Shown in pieces: positions 11,324 to 19,882 of a stretch of DNA of 64,000 bases. The notes beneath the pieces were generated by a model. The model worked only from the letters and a program-made list of their open reading frames with translations. It did no database searches and was not told the origin of the DNA. Within the stretch, counting starts at the first letter, position 1, and the number at the start of each line of letters is the position of its first letter. Made by a program: the position numbers and the translations under genes. Source of the DNA: Clostridia bacterium (GTDB taxonomy: Bacteria > Bacillota > DSM-521 > Neomoorellales > SLTJ01); NCBI GenBank assembly GCA_004347685.1, contig SLTJ01000048.1, forward strand, positions 1 to 64,000, read 5' to 3'.

Positions 11324-11851
11324 CTAGTACTCGATGCCGGCCCGGCTCCCAATGCCCTGCTGGTACGGGTGCTTCACCTCAAGCATTTCCGTGACCAGGT
11401 CGGCCCGCTCGGTGATCTCCCGGGGAGCATTGCGGCCGGTAAGGACAAGTTCAATTTGCGGTGGCTTGGCCGCCAGAAACTCCAGCACCGCCTCCAGGGG
11501 GAGAAGGCCGAAATAAAGGGCATTGTTTATCTCATCCAAGATCAGAACATCGGCCCGGCCCGAGAGCATTATCTCCCGCGCGTAATCCAGGGCCTGGACA
11601 GCCAGCTCGTAGTCCTCAGCCCTGGCCCCGCCCCGGTGAATGAACCCCTTTCGGCCAAAGGCCCTGACCTCAATCTCTGGGGCCAGGCGGGCCAAGGTCT
11701 TATTTTCGCCGTAATCGCCGGTCTTCATGAACTGGACGATATGTACTTTCAGGCCGTGGCCAGCCGCCCTGACGGCCAGACCAAAGGCAGCGGTACTCTT
11801 GCCCTTGGCGTTGCCGGTATAGACCTGGATCAGCCCCTGGTTTAGCGGCAA
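11324..11851 (-). CDS. cobO: cob(I)yrinic acid a,c-diamide adenosyltransferase
   Basis: A 175-residue CobA/CobO/BtuR-family enzyme that transfers the adenosyl group of ATP to cob(I)alamin or its precursors. Walker A GNAKGKSTAAFG near residue 14, VQFMKTGDYGE near 40 and DEINNALYFG near 100 are family hallmarks. The start codon is TTG at 11851, with GGTGGAAAG upstream. The unusual triplet repeat at 11871-11925 lies directly in its upstream region. It fits the B12/cobalt theme of the 29-49 kb region but is not beside it. Confidence 0.93.
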   Translation of the reverse strand: MPLNQGLIQVYTGNAKGKSTAAFGLAVRAAGHGLKVHIVQFMKTGDYGENKTLARLAPEIEVRAFGRKGFIHRGGARAEDYELAVQALDYAREIMLSGRADVLILDEINNALYFGLLPLEAVLEFLAAKPPQIELVLTGRNAPREITERADLVTEMLEVKHPYQQGIGSRAGIEY

Positions 11852-11870
11852 GGTCTTTCCACCCCGTTCG

Positions 11871-11925
11871 TTCCGAGTTCCGAGTTCCGAGTTGTAATAA
11901 AACCCGTAACTCGTAACTCGTAACT
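11871..11925. repeat. two facing 7-bp tandem triplets
   Basis: Three copies of TTCCGAG (11871 on) are followed, after an AT-rich gap, by three copies of CGTAACT type units to 11925. On the minus strand these read as ACGAGTT x3 then AACTCGG x3, so GAGTT and AACTC blocks can pair in register into a loose hairpin directly upstream of cobO. Confidence 0.7.
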
Positions 11926-11987
11926 ATCTGATTCTAGCCCCGGCTACAATTTCCTCTCTGCCGGAGAAAAATTATCCCGTCTTTTCT

Positions 11988-12524
11988 TTATCGGCCGAAA
12001 TACCAGTTGGTGAAGAGCACGGAGGCGACCAGGCCGACAATATCGGCCGTAAGGCCAAGGAGCAAGGCGTAGCGGTACTTGCGAATCCCTACCGAGCCGA
12101 AATAGACCGTCAAGACGTAAAAGGTGGTGTCGGTGCTCCCCTGCATCACCGAAGCCAGCCGGCCGACCAGGGAATCCGGGCCGTAGGTGTTGATGAGTGC
12201 TGCTGTTATGCCCAGGGCGCCGCCACCGGAAAGGGGACGCATAATAGCCAGGGGCAGGAGTTCGGCCGGTAGGCCCAAGGGCTGGATCAGGGGATTGAGC
12301 CAGGCGGCAAAGACCTGCATGGCCCCGGAAGCCCGGAAAACCCCGATGGCTACCAGCATGCCCACCAGAAACGGGATTATCTTCACGGCGGTGGTAAAGC
12401 CCTCCTGGGCGCCGGCGACAAAAGATTCATAGACCCCCACGCGGCGCAGAAAGGCGTAAACAGGGATAAAAAAAATAAGGGCGGGAATAGCCCAGTCCGA
12501 TAAGGTGCTGATGGCCGCAACCAT
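11988..12524 (-). CDS. spmB: spore maturation protein B
   Basis: A 178-residue membrane protein needed, with SpmA, for proper dehydration of the spore core. Nucleoside-recognition/Gate-type repeats are visible (PFLVGMLVAIGVFRASGAM, RPLSGGGALG, STDTTFYVLTVYFG). Four to five membrane segments. ATG at 12524 follows GGGGGAGGAG; a GTG at 12542 is the alternative. Lies 24 bases downstream of spmA. Confidence 0.93.
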   Translation of the reverse strand: MVAAISTLSDWAIPALIFFIPVYAFLRRVGVYESFVAGAQEGFTTAVKIIPFLVGMLVAIGVFRASGAMQVFAAWLNPLIQPLGLPAELLPLAIMRPLSGGGALGITAALINTYGPDSLVGRLASVMQGSTDTTFYVLTVYFGSVGIRKYRYALLLGLTADIVGLVASVLFTNWYFGR

Positions 12525-12548
12525 CCGGTTCTCCTCCCCCACGAATTC

Positions 12549-13136
12549 CTAGCCTCGCCAGCGGTAGTAGCGCCGCAGGAACTGGTCGGCAATGATCGCT
12601 GCCACGGTACCGCAGGTGGTGGCCAGGATGGTGGGCCCTACAATCTCCGCCGGGTTGACCGAGCCGGCTGCGGCCCGGAGGCCGATTACCGTGGCTGGGA
12701 TCAAGGTAATGCAGGACGTATTCAGGGCCAGAAAGGTACACATGGCTTCGCTGGCCTCGTCTGGATTAGGGTTGAGGCGCTGCATCTCCTGCATAGCCTT
12801 CAGGCCAAAGGGGGTGGCGGCGTTCCCAAGGCCCAGGAGGCTGGCCGTCAGGTTCATGAGGATGGCTCCCAGGGCCGGGTGGTGGCGCGGAATGCTGGGG
12901 AAAAGGCGGCGCATCAGCGGGTGTACCGCCCTGGCCAGCAGCGCCACCAGGCCGGCATCCTCCGCGATTTTCAACAGGCCGAGCCACAGGGCCATCAAAC
13001 CCACCAGTTCAAAGGCGATCTGCACGGCATCGGTCGCGGCCGTGAAAGCTGCCTGGGTCACCACGGCTACGTTGCCGTTGATGACAGCCGCGACTCCCCC
13101 GCCGGCTAACAGCAGTAACCAGATCAGGTTAACCAT
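12549..13136 (-). CDS. spmA: spore maturation protein A
   Basis: A 195-residue membrane protein with hydrophobic N-terminus (VNLIWLLLLAGGGVAAVING) and the family motifs NLTASLLGLGNAATPFGLKA and LNTSCITLIPATVIGLRAA. ATG at 13136 follows GGAGGGAG. Partner of SpmB. The dac-spmA-spmB order is the same as in Bacillus. Confidence 0.94.
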   Translation of the reverse strand: MVNLIWLLLLAGGGVAAVINGNVAVVTQAAFTAATDAVQIAFELVGLMALWLGLLKIAEDAGLVALLARAVHPLMRRLFPSIPRHHPALGAILMNLTASLLGLGNAATPFGLKAMQEMQRLNPNPDEASEAMCTFLALNTSCITLIPATVIGLRAAAGSVNPAEIVGPTILATTCGTVAAIIADQFLRRYYRWRG

Positions 13137-13191
13137 AGCTCTCCCTCCAGCATCTACCAATAAAGTATGCCGGCCGGGAGAGGATTAGAAC

Positions 13192-14334
13192 TCAGGCCAA
13201 CCCGAGGATGGCCTTAAGACCAATGAGGAACCAATCCCAAAAACTGCGCCGGGGCACGGCCCGAGCCGCCGCCAGAGGAACCTCGGCTACCTTTTCCCCC
13301 TTGAGGGATACCACCAGGGTCCCTACCTGCTCGCCCTGGCTGACCGGGGCCTCGATCTCCGGCGGTACCTTAACCTCCCTTTCCACGGGGATATCTTCAC
13401 CTACCGGCAGAGGCAGGGCCACGGCTTCGCCGGTAACCACCGGGGCATATTCCTGGTAACCCTGCCTGACCCGTACCTGCGCCGCCACCTCGCCCCGGCT
13501 TACCAGGTGCACCGGGCGGAAGGAAGCAAAGGCGTAGTCCAGCAGGCTGGCCGCCTCGCCGTAGATATCCGGCGAGTTCAGCACCACGGCTATCAACTCC
13601 CACCCGTCCCGGGAAGCGGCAGCCACCAAACAACGGCCGGCTTCCTGGGTATAGCCGGTTTTCACCCCGATGGCCCCCGGATAACTCCGCGGCCCGAAAA
13701 GAAAGCCGTTTATGTTCTGTAGGAGCCGTGACCATTCGTGCCCTTCCCAGGGGATGACCCGTTCCCGGGTCTGGACAATCTCCCTGAAGGCCGGCATCTG
13801 CAGGGCGTACCTGCTCAAAAGGGCCAAATCGTAGGCCGAAGAATAGTGCTCCGGGTCCGGCAGGCCGTGAGGGTTGGCGTAATGGGTGTCGCCGGCCCCG
13901 ATCTCCTTGGCCTTGGCGTTCATCATGGCCACGAAGGCCTCCTCGCTGCCGGCCACATGCTCGGCGATGGCCACGGCTGCGTCGTTGGCCGAATCGAGCA
14001 TCAAGGCATAAACAAGGTCGTCCAGGGAATGTACTTCGCCTTCCGCCAGCCAGATGGACGATCCCCCGGTTTCCGCGGCGTGGCGGCTGACCCGGACCCT
14101 ATCTTTGCGATTGCCCTTTTCCAGGGCCAGAATGGCGGTGGTAATCTTGGTGGTACTGGCCTGAGAGAGCCGCATATGGATGTTCCGGTCATACAATACC
14201 CGGCCGCTGCCTACATCCATGACAATGGCCGCCCGGGCCTGGATCTCCGGCTCTGGCCGGCCGGCGGCATAGGCAGGTGAAGAAACTATTACCAATAGAA
14301 ATATCCATAAAAAAAGAGCCCGGCTCTCTTTCAT
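13192..14334 (-). CDS. dacB: sporulation-type D-alanyl-D-alanine carboxypeptidase (PBP5 family)
   Basis: A 380-residue secreted serine peptidase trimming peptidoglycan, probably in the spore cortex given its position before spmA-spmB. Signal peptide at residues 1-23 (LFLWIFLLVIVSSPAYA). Active-site motifs in order: STTK (SxxK), SAN (SxN) in MLDSANDAAV, and KTG in GVKTGYT. The C-terminal beta domain ends in an amphipathic helix (SFWDWFLIGLKAILGLA) that should attach it to the membrane. The symbol dacB rests on synteny; dacF is the alternative. Confidence 0.88.
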   Translation of the reverse strand: MKESRALFLWIFLLVIVSSPAYAAGRPEPEIQARAAIVMDVGSGRVLYDRNIHMRLSQASTTKITTAILALEKGNRKDRVRVSRHAAETGGSSIWLAEGEVHSLDDLVYALMLDSANDAAVAIAEHVAGSEEAFVAMMNAKAKEIGAGDTHYANPHGLPDPEHYSSAYDLALLSRYALQMPAFREIVQTRERVIPWEGHEWSRLLQNINGFLFGPRSYPGAIGVKTGYTQEAGRCLVAAASRDGWELIAVVLNSPDIYGEAASLLDYAFASFRPVHLVSRGEVAAQVRVRQGYQEYAPVVTGEAVALPLPVGEDIPVEREVKVPPEIEAPVSQGEQVGTLVVSLKGEKVAEVPLAAARAVPRRSFWDWFLIGLKAILGLA

Positions 14335-14361
14335 ACCTCTCCCCTGATCCCTATATATACG

Positions 14362-14811
14362 TTAAACGCTTGTCCACGTCCTCGGTATTTTTTCCGCCGG
14401 CTTTTCCGCCTCGCGGCCCGCGACCCGGCTGTCCCCGCCGCCCAACCTGTCCAGAAACTGCGGGACCAAGTCCAAGATGCGGTCCACGAAGAAGTTGGCT
14501 TCCACCGGCAAGAAACGTACGTACCCGTTGTTCCCCACCACCAGGAACCCCACCGGGTGTACCGAGACCCCGGCCCCGCTGCCGCCGCCAAAGGGAACGA
14601 ATTCCGGCGCGGACTTCCCACGGTCTTCTTCGACTTCCAGTTCGCTACCGCCGGCAGCAAACCCGCAGCTCACCCGGGAGACAGGGATAATAACCGCACC
14701 ACCCGGCGCCTCCACGGCCTCGCCGATTACCGTGTTGACTTCCATCATGCCCTTGATATTTTCCATGGCCGTCTTCATGAGGCCTTCAATGGGATGACTG
14801 CCGTTGGCCAA
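14362..14811 (-). CDS. ytfJ: GerW/YtfJ-family sporulation protein
   Basis: A 149-residue protein with the family core HPIEGLM-TAMENIKGMMEVN, IPVSRVSCGFAAGGSE and a glycine-rich FGGGSGAGVSVHPVGFLVV. YtfJ/GerW is made in the spore compartment and is needed for lysozyme-type germination responses in Bacillus. I chose TTG at 14811, the nearest start that keeps HPIEGLM; it overlaps the upstream gene by 26 bases. ATG at 14778 would lose conserved residues. Confidence 0.85.
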   Translation of the reverse strand: MANGSHPIEGLMKTAMENIKGMMEVNTVIGEAVEAPGGAVIIPVSRVSCGFAAGGSELEVEEDRGKSAPEFVPFGGGSGAGVSVHPVGFLVVGNNGYVRFLPVEANFFVDRILDLVPQFLDRLGGGDSRVAGREAEKPAEKIPRTWTSV

Positions 14812-15433
14812 GGACGACCCCCCGCCTCCGCAAGTGACTTCGGACAAAATATCCGGCTACCCTAAGGATGCCACTTATAATATGGCCGGGCGCCAGGGTA
14901 AATATGCACCAGAGGTCCAGCCACAGCCCAGTATGATTGAAGTCCGGGCTTACCTGTAAGTCCGGCCGGGACCGAAACTGCCGGCCCCGGCGCTGGGGGA
15001 TTTGCCAGGCCAAGGCCCCGAGGCCGGGGATGATGCCGGCCAGGAGGGCCGTCAGAGCCGCGTCGCCGGTGCCGAAACGCAGCCGGCCCTCGAGGTGGTA
15101 AATCCGGACCCCGACCAGAACCCTCTCCACGGCCGTCACCAGCACCCGGTAAAGGCCGGTCAACCATGCCAGACTGCGTAGCCGGAGACGGCGCCTTTTT
15201 CGCCCCCGGCCCTGGTTCCAGGTGGACAGGTTTTCGGCCAGGGAGGCCGCCGTCAATCCCGCAGGCAGTTCCACCTGCCAGCCCCGGCCGGAATAAAGCC
15301 CGGGCGCCAGCCAGGCCCGGCCCCAAGGGGGACTTCCCGGAGCCAGCCGCAACTCCAGCTCTACCCGCCAAGGCCAGAACCACAGCAGGAACAAAAAAAT
15401 GGCTATGCCCAGGATAAAACCCAAAGCCGTCAC
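14786..15433 (-). CDS. DUF2953 (YtfI-like) membrane protein
   Basis: A 215-residue protein with an N-terminal membrane anchor (FILGIAIFLFLLWFWPW), a basic linker, and a C-terminal region with ISGILRVAGYFVR. Position directly before ytfJ is the same as ytfI-ytfJ in Bacillus. Start is GTG at 15433. Function is unknown; a spore or envelope role is inferred only from position. Confidence 0.75.
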   Translation of the reverse strand: MTALGFILGIAIFLFLLWFWPWRVELELRLAPGSPPWGRAWLAPGLYSGRGWQVELPAGLTAASLAENLSTWNQGRGRKRRRLRLRSLAWLTGLYRVLVTAVERVLVGVRIYHLEGRLRFGTGDAALTALLAGIIPGLGALAWQIPQRRGRQFRSRPDLQVSPDFNHTGLWLDLWCIFTLAPGHIISGILRVAGYFVRSHLRRRGVVLGQRQSSH

Positions 15434-15472
15434 GCTTGTTCACCCGGTTCCAGATCAGGAGACTGCTTCCGG

Positions 15473-16003
15473 CTATCCCTCCCGGGCCTCGCCGCCGGCG
15501 TCTTCCCCCGGTTCTTCCGGCCGGGGTAACTGTGCCAGGCTCTCCAGGCCGAAATACTCCAGGAAGTAAGGGGTAGTCCCGTACAGGATCGGGTTGCCCG
15601 GAGCCGGTTTGGTCCCCATTTCCTTGATCAATCCTCTCTCCAGCAGGTTGGCCAGGACCCCTTCCACTTTTACCCCCCGGACAGCCTCAATCTCAGCCCG
15701 GGTAACCGGCTGGCGATAGGCAATCACCGCCAGGGTCTCCAGCGCCGCCTGGGAAAGGGGAAGCAAACGGCGGCCGCTGAAAGCTTCCACCTGGGCCGCG
15801 TATTCCGGCCGGGTGGTGAGCCGGTACCCCTCGGCCAGCTTGACCACCTGCAGGCCACGATACCCGCCGCCCAGGCCGGCCAGGATTTCCTCCACTTCGG
15901 CCTCGGCCAGGCCGGTGGCCCTGGCCAGAGCCGCAGCCGGTACCGGCGCCGAAGCCACAAAGAGGAGGCATTCGATTACCGCCGCACCCTCTTCCCCGGA
16001 CAT
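15473..16003 (-). CDS. scpB: segregation and condensation protein B
   Basis: A 176-residue kleisin-binding winged-helix protein of the SMC-ScpAB complex. Motifs IECLLFVASAPV, LSQAALETLAVIAYRQPVTR and YGTTPYFLEYFGL are diagnostic. Its ATG lies one base after the scpA stop. Acts on the nucleoid in chromosome segregation. Confidence 0.96.
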   Translation of the reverse strand: MSGEEGAAVIECLLFVASAPVPAAALARATGLAEAEVEEILAGLGGGYRGLQVVKLAEGYRLTTRPEYAAQVEAFSGRRLLPLSQAALETLAVIAYRQPVTRAEIEAVRGVKVEGVLANLLERGLIKEMGTKPAPGNPILYGTTPYFLEYFGLESLAQLPRPEEPGEDAGGEAREG

Positions 16004-16004
16004 A

Positions 16005-16733
16005 TTATCCCTCCCCAGGGAGGATTTTTATCTCACCAAAGGTTTCTTCCTGTTCTAGGTGCACGTAGCCCAGACGGCAGAGTTCCAGAACCGCCAGAAA
16101 GGTGACCACGATATCGGCCCGGCTCGTGGTCCCGGCCACCAGCTCCGTGAAGCAGGCTACCGCTGGGGACCTGCGCCGGAGGGTCCTCCTTATCTCGGCC
16201 ATCCGTTGCATTACGGTCACCCGCCTCCTGGCGACCGTCCGGGCTAGGGCCCGGCGCTGCTCCCCAGCCCGGCCGGCGGCCTCCACCATTCTGGTCCAGG
16301 CTGCCAGCAAATCCTTCAGGTCGCCCGGAGCCAGGCCCCTTTCGTGCACCGCCGGGCGGTGATATACGCGTCCGTGCCCAGCCTCCAACTGCTGCAAATA
16401 CTGGGCCAGGATCTTGATCTGCCGGTAATCGGCCAGCATTAAAGCCAGTTCCCGGGACGGGTCAGTTTCCTGGGTTTCAGCCTCCGATGCCGGTACGGGG
16501 TGGGGCAGGAGCATCCGCGCCTTCAGGAGCAGCAGGGTAGCGGCCATAACCATGAACTCGCTGGCCGTATCCAGATCCTTGATATCCAGGGATTCCCAAA
16601 AGGCCAGGTACTGGTCAGTAACCTCAGCCACACTGACGTGGTAAATGTCGAGTTCCTGGGCTTCTATCAGCCGCAGGAGCAAGTCCAGCGGGCCCTCGAA
16701 AACGTCGAGCTTTAGGGCATAGTTTGCCTTCAT
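16005..16733 (-). CDS. scpA: segregation and condensation protein A (kleisin)
   Basis: A 242-residue kleisin that bridges the SMC heads. N-terminal motif LDVFEGPLDLLLRLIEAQELDI and MAATLLLLKARMLLP are typical. ATG at 16733 overlaps the trpS stop (ATGA). The frame stays open to 17000 but that part is a shadow of trpS. Confidence 0.96.
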   Translation of the reverse strand: MKANYALKLDVFEGPLDLLLRLIEAQELDIYHVSVAEVTDQYLAFWESLDIKDLDTASEFMVMAATLLLLKARMLLPHPVPASEAETQETDPSRELALMLADYRQIKILAQYLQQLEAGHGRVYHRPAVHERGLAPGDLKDLLAAWTRMVEAAGRAGEQRRALARTVARRRVTVMQRMAEIRRTLRRRSPAVACFTELVAGTTSRADIVVTFLAVLELCRLGYVHLEQEETFGEIKILPGEG

Positions 16734-17719
16734 ATCCCCATGGCTTCTCTGACCTCGGTCATGGTCCGGCCCGCCACTTGCCGCGCCCGCTCTGCCCCCT
16801 GGGCCAGGATGTCCTCCAGCACCCCGGGGGAGGCTACTAGTTCCTCCCGCCGCTCCCGGTATGGAGCCAGGGTCTTTTCCAGGACGGCGGCCAACCTCTC
16901 CTTGCAGGGCACGCAGCCAATGGCCGCCTGACGACAGGCTGTTTCCACTTCTTCCAGCCCCTCGGCAGCATAGACGTGGTAGTACTTGTGGGCCACGCAT
17001 ACCTCCGGGTGGCCAGGATCGGTTTTGTGGATGCGGGCCGGGTCAGTTATCATCGCCCGCACCTTGATCCGAATCTCCTCCGGGGTGGCGGCGATCATGA
17101 TATCATTGCCGTAGCTCTTGCTCATCTTGCGGCCGTCAATCCCGGGCAGCAGCGGCACGCGGGCCAGCCTGGCCTGGGGCTCCGGCAACAGCTTCACCTG
17201 GTACAAATAGTTAAAACGCCTGGCCACTTCCCGGCAAAGCTCCAGGTGCGGCAACTGGTCCTCCCCCACCGGCACCGTATCCGCCTTGTACACCAGGATG
17301 TCGGCGGCCTGGAGCAGAGGGTAGCCCAGGAAGCCGTAGGTAGAGATATCCTTCCCTTCCAGGCCGAATTGCTGCACCTGGTCCTTGTAAGTAGGGCACC
17401 TCTCCAGCCAGGATACAGGGGTGATCATGGAGAGGAGGAGATGTAGTTCCGCGTGTTCCTTCACCTGGGACTGGATAAAAAGGACGCTTTTGGCCGGGTC
17501 GAGCCCCACACTCAGCCAGTCCAGGAGCATCTCGCGGATGTTTTCTTTGATCTGCGAGGTCTCATCAAAACTGGTCGTCAAGGCGTGCCAGTCCACAATG
17601 GCGTAAAAACATTCGTATTCATTCTGGAGCGCAGCCCAGTTTTGCAAAACGCTCAAATGCCCGATATGCAGGCGGCCGGTCGGCCGCATCCCGCTCAAGA
17701 TCCTTCCCTTAACCGGCAT
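16730..17719 (-). CDS. trpS: tryptophanyl-tRNA synthetase
   Basis: A 329-residue class Ic synthetase. HIGH motif GRLHIGHL near residue 15, KMSKS motif DGRKMSKSYGN near residue 195, and the tryptophan-pocket region YPLLQAADILVYKAD. It is translationally coupled to scpA. No T-box was seen upstream of 17719. Confidence 0.97.
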   Translation of the reverse strand: MPVKGRILSGMRPTGRLHIGHLSVLQNWAALQNEYECFYAIVDWHALTTSFDETSQIKENIREMLLDWLSVGLDPAKSVLFIQSQVKEHAELHLLLSMITPVSWLERCPTYKDQVQQFGLEGKDISTYGFLGYPLLQAADILVYKADTVPVGEDQLPHLELCREVARRFNYLYQVKLLPEPQARLARVPLLPGIDGRKMSKSYGNDIMIAATPEEIRIKVRAMITDPARIHKTDPGHPEVCVAHKYYHVYAAEGLEEVETACRQAAIGCVPCKERLAAVLEKTLAPYRERREELVASPGVLEDILAQGAERARQVAGRTMTEVREAMGI

Positions 17720-17769
17720 TGCATCCCTTCCTCACCTGATAAGATTGCTTCTATCAAACCATCAAGCCA

Positions 17770-18384
17770 TCAAGCCATGCCTACGGCCAGCGTCAGCAGG
17801 CGCCACAGGGCGTTCACCAGCGGGTTGAGAATATACCCGATCACCCCGAAAAATACCAGTGCCAGCAAAATGATCGGACCGTACCGTTCAATCCCATAAT
17901 AGGCAGCCAGGGAACGGGATGGCAAGACCCCCGCCAGGATCCGGGAGCCGTCCAGGGGCGGCAGGGGGATAAGGTTAAAGACGGCCAAGACCAGGTTATA
18001 GATGACCAGGTAGTAGAGAAAGCGGAATAAAAGCAGGTGCCCGTGGCCCACCAGGGAGAGGGCCACTGCCGCAATAAAGGCCAACAAGAGATTCGCCAGC
18101 GGCCCGGCGGCACCCACCATCATGGTCCCTACCCGGTAGCCGTTACGGAAGTACATGGGGTTGATCTGCACCGGCTTGGCCCAGCCGAAACGGAACAGCA
18201 CCAACATCAGCGTCCCTAGGAGATCCAGGTGGGCCAGGGGGTTTAAAGTCAGCCGCCCCTGCTGCCCCGGGGTGGGGTCCCCAAGGTAGTTGGCCACCTG
18301 CCCGTGGGCATATTCATGAAAGGTAAGGGCGATGAGGATGGCCGGGATGCCGACCAGCAAATCGTACAGGTTACTAAAAAGCAA
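17770..18384 (-). CDS. site-2-type M50 metalloprotease
   Basis: A 204-residue integral membrane zinc peptidase. Zinc motif H23-EYA-H27 lies in the first membrane helix; the third ligand motif FNLIPLPPLDGSR is near residue 143. Five or six membrane segments. Start is TTG at 18384 with GGGGAG upstream. This short subgroup lacks the PDZ domain of SpoIVFB/RseP types; substrate unknown. The scpA-trpS-M50-lysA neighbourhood is common in clostridia. Confidence 0.88.
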   Translation of the reverse strand: MLFSNLYDLLVGIPAILIALTFHEYAHGQVANYLGDPTPGQQGRLTLNPLAHLDLLGTLMLVLFRFGWAKPVQINPMYFRNGYRVGTMMVGAAGPLANLLLAFIAAVALSLVGHGHLLLFRFLYYLVIYNLVLAVFNLIPLPPLDGSRILAGVLPSRSLAAYYGIERYGPIILLALVFFGVIGYILNPLVNALWRLLTLAVGMA

Positions 18385-18389
18385 TAAGT

Positions 18390-19700
18390 TCAGCTCCCCG
18401 TCCGCAGGCGCGCGGGCATTACATCGTGGCTCACCAGATCCTGGTAGGTCTCGCGCCGGACTATCCGGTCCGCCTGCCCATCCCTGACCAGCACCATGGC
18501 CGGGCGCGGCAGGCGATTGTAATTGCTGGCCATGCTATACCCGTAGGCGCCGGTACAGAGGACCGCCACGAGGTCCCCCGGCTTGAGGGCCGGCAACTCG
18601 GCATCCCAGATCAGCATGTCCCCGGATTCACAGCACTTACCTGTAATGGAAACAACCTCCTGCGGTCCATCATAAACCCGGTTGGCCAAAACAGCCCGAT
18701 ACCTGGCCTGGTACAGAGCCGGCCGGATATTATCAGCCATACCCCCGTCCACCGCCACGTACCGCCGCACTCCGGTTATCTCCTTGATGGACCCCACCGT
18801 ATACAGGGTGGTTCCCGCCGGCCCGACGATAGACCGGCCCGGCTCCACCGCCACCCGCGGTTCCGGCAGGCCGTACTCCCGGGCCTTTTCTCCTACCACC
18901 GCCTGGACGGCCTGACCGTAAACCGCAGGCGGGAGAGGCGCATCTCCCGGAACATAATAAATGCCAAAACCGCCGCCCAGGTTTATTTCCTCCAGCACCA
19001 GCCCAGTGTTTTCCCGCACCTCGTCCAGGAAATCCATCAACACGCCGGCGGCTTCGGCATAGGGCTGCACCTGGAATACCTGCGAGCCGATGTGGCTGTG
19101 GAGGCCCCGCAGGCGCAGGCCGGGAATATCGGCCACGGCCTTGACCGCCTGCAGGGCCTGGCCTCCGGGCAAGGTGAAACCAAATTTGGAATCGATCTGC
19201 CCAGTCTTAATATACTCGTGGGTGTGGGCTTCAATACCTGGAGTTACCCGTAGAAAAATATCGGCTCCCCGCCCCATCCCCTCTGTCAGGCCAGCCAGCA
19301 GTTCCAGTTCCCAAAAATTATCTACCACAATCTGGCCCACACCCGCCTCCAAGGCCAGGGCCAGCTCGTCCCGGCTCTTGTTGTTGCCGTGAAAGTAAAT
19401 CCGCTCCGGCGGGAACCCGGCCGCCAGGGCGGTGTACAGCTCGCCGCCTGACACCACGTCCAGGCACAGGCCTTCCTCCTCCACCAGGCGGCAGATGGCC
19501 ATGGTCATGAGCGCCTTACTGGCGTAAATCACCCGGGGAAAAGCCTGGCGGAAAAGGCGGCAGTTACGGCGAACAGCGGCCTCGTCGATAACATAAAGGG
19601 GGGTACCGAATTCCCCGGCCAGGTCTACGGCGTCACAGCCGCCGAGGAGCAGGTGTCCCTTTTCGTTCACCTGGATATCTTCGCAGCCCAAACTTGCCAC
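18390..19700 (-). CDS. lysA: diaminopimelate decarboxylase
   Basis: A 436-residue PLP enzyme making L-lysine from meso-diaminopimelate. PLP lysine K62 in YASKA, glycine-rich phosphate loop EINLGGGFGIYY, and the C-terminal CES (GKCCESGD) active-site motif are present. GTG start at 19700 with AGGTGA four bases upstream. Confidence 0.96.
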   Translation of the reverse strand: MASLGCEDIQVNEKGHLLLGGCDAVDLAGEFGTPLYVIDEAAVRRNCRLFRQAFPRVIYASKALMTMAICRLVEEEGLCLDVVSGGELYTALAAGFPPERIYFHGNNKSRDELALALEAGVGQIVVDNFWELELLAGLTEGMGRGADIFLRVTPGIEAHTHEYIKTGQIDSKFGFTLPGGQALQAVKAVADIPGLRLRGLHSHIGSQVFQVQPYAEAAGVLMDFLDEVRENTGLVLEEINLGGGFGIYYVPGDAPLPPAVYGQAVQAVVGEKAREYGLPEPRVAVEPGRSIVGPAGTTLYTVGSIKEITGVRRYVAVDGGMADNIRPALYQARYRAVLANRVYDGPQEVVSITGKCCESGDMLIWDAELPALKPGDLVAVLCTGAYGYSMASNYNRLPRPAMVLVRDGQADRIVRRETYQDLVSHDVMPARLRTGS

Positions 19701-19790
19701 AGATTCACCTCACAACTCGACTGACCTCTATTTTCAGGGCAGACCCCCACGACGCCGCCGGCGTCACCATCAAAGGTATAAAAACGGGAG

Positions 19791-19874
19791 CGATGGCAGA
19801 GACGGGAGTTAAGATCAGGAATCGGCGCAGCCGGTTCCTACAAGTGTCCCACCTCCCACTTCCCACCTCTCACC
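19791..19874. repeat. 84-bp palindrome-centred repeat, copy B (inverted relative to copy A)
   Basis: Matches the reverse complement of 1-84 at 82 of 84 positions. Here one base of the palindrome differs (CCGATTCC rather than CCGGTTCC). The Y-rich arm ends eight bases before the trpB stop codon. The lysA-trpB gap of 182 bases consists mostly of this repeat. Confidence 0.9.
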
Positions 19875-19882
19875 TCTCATTT

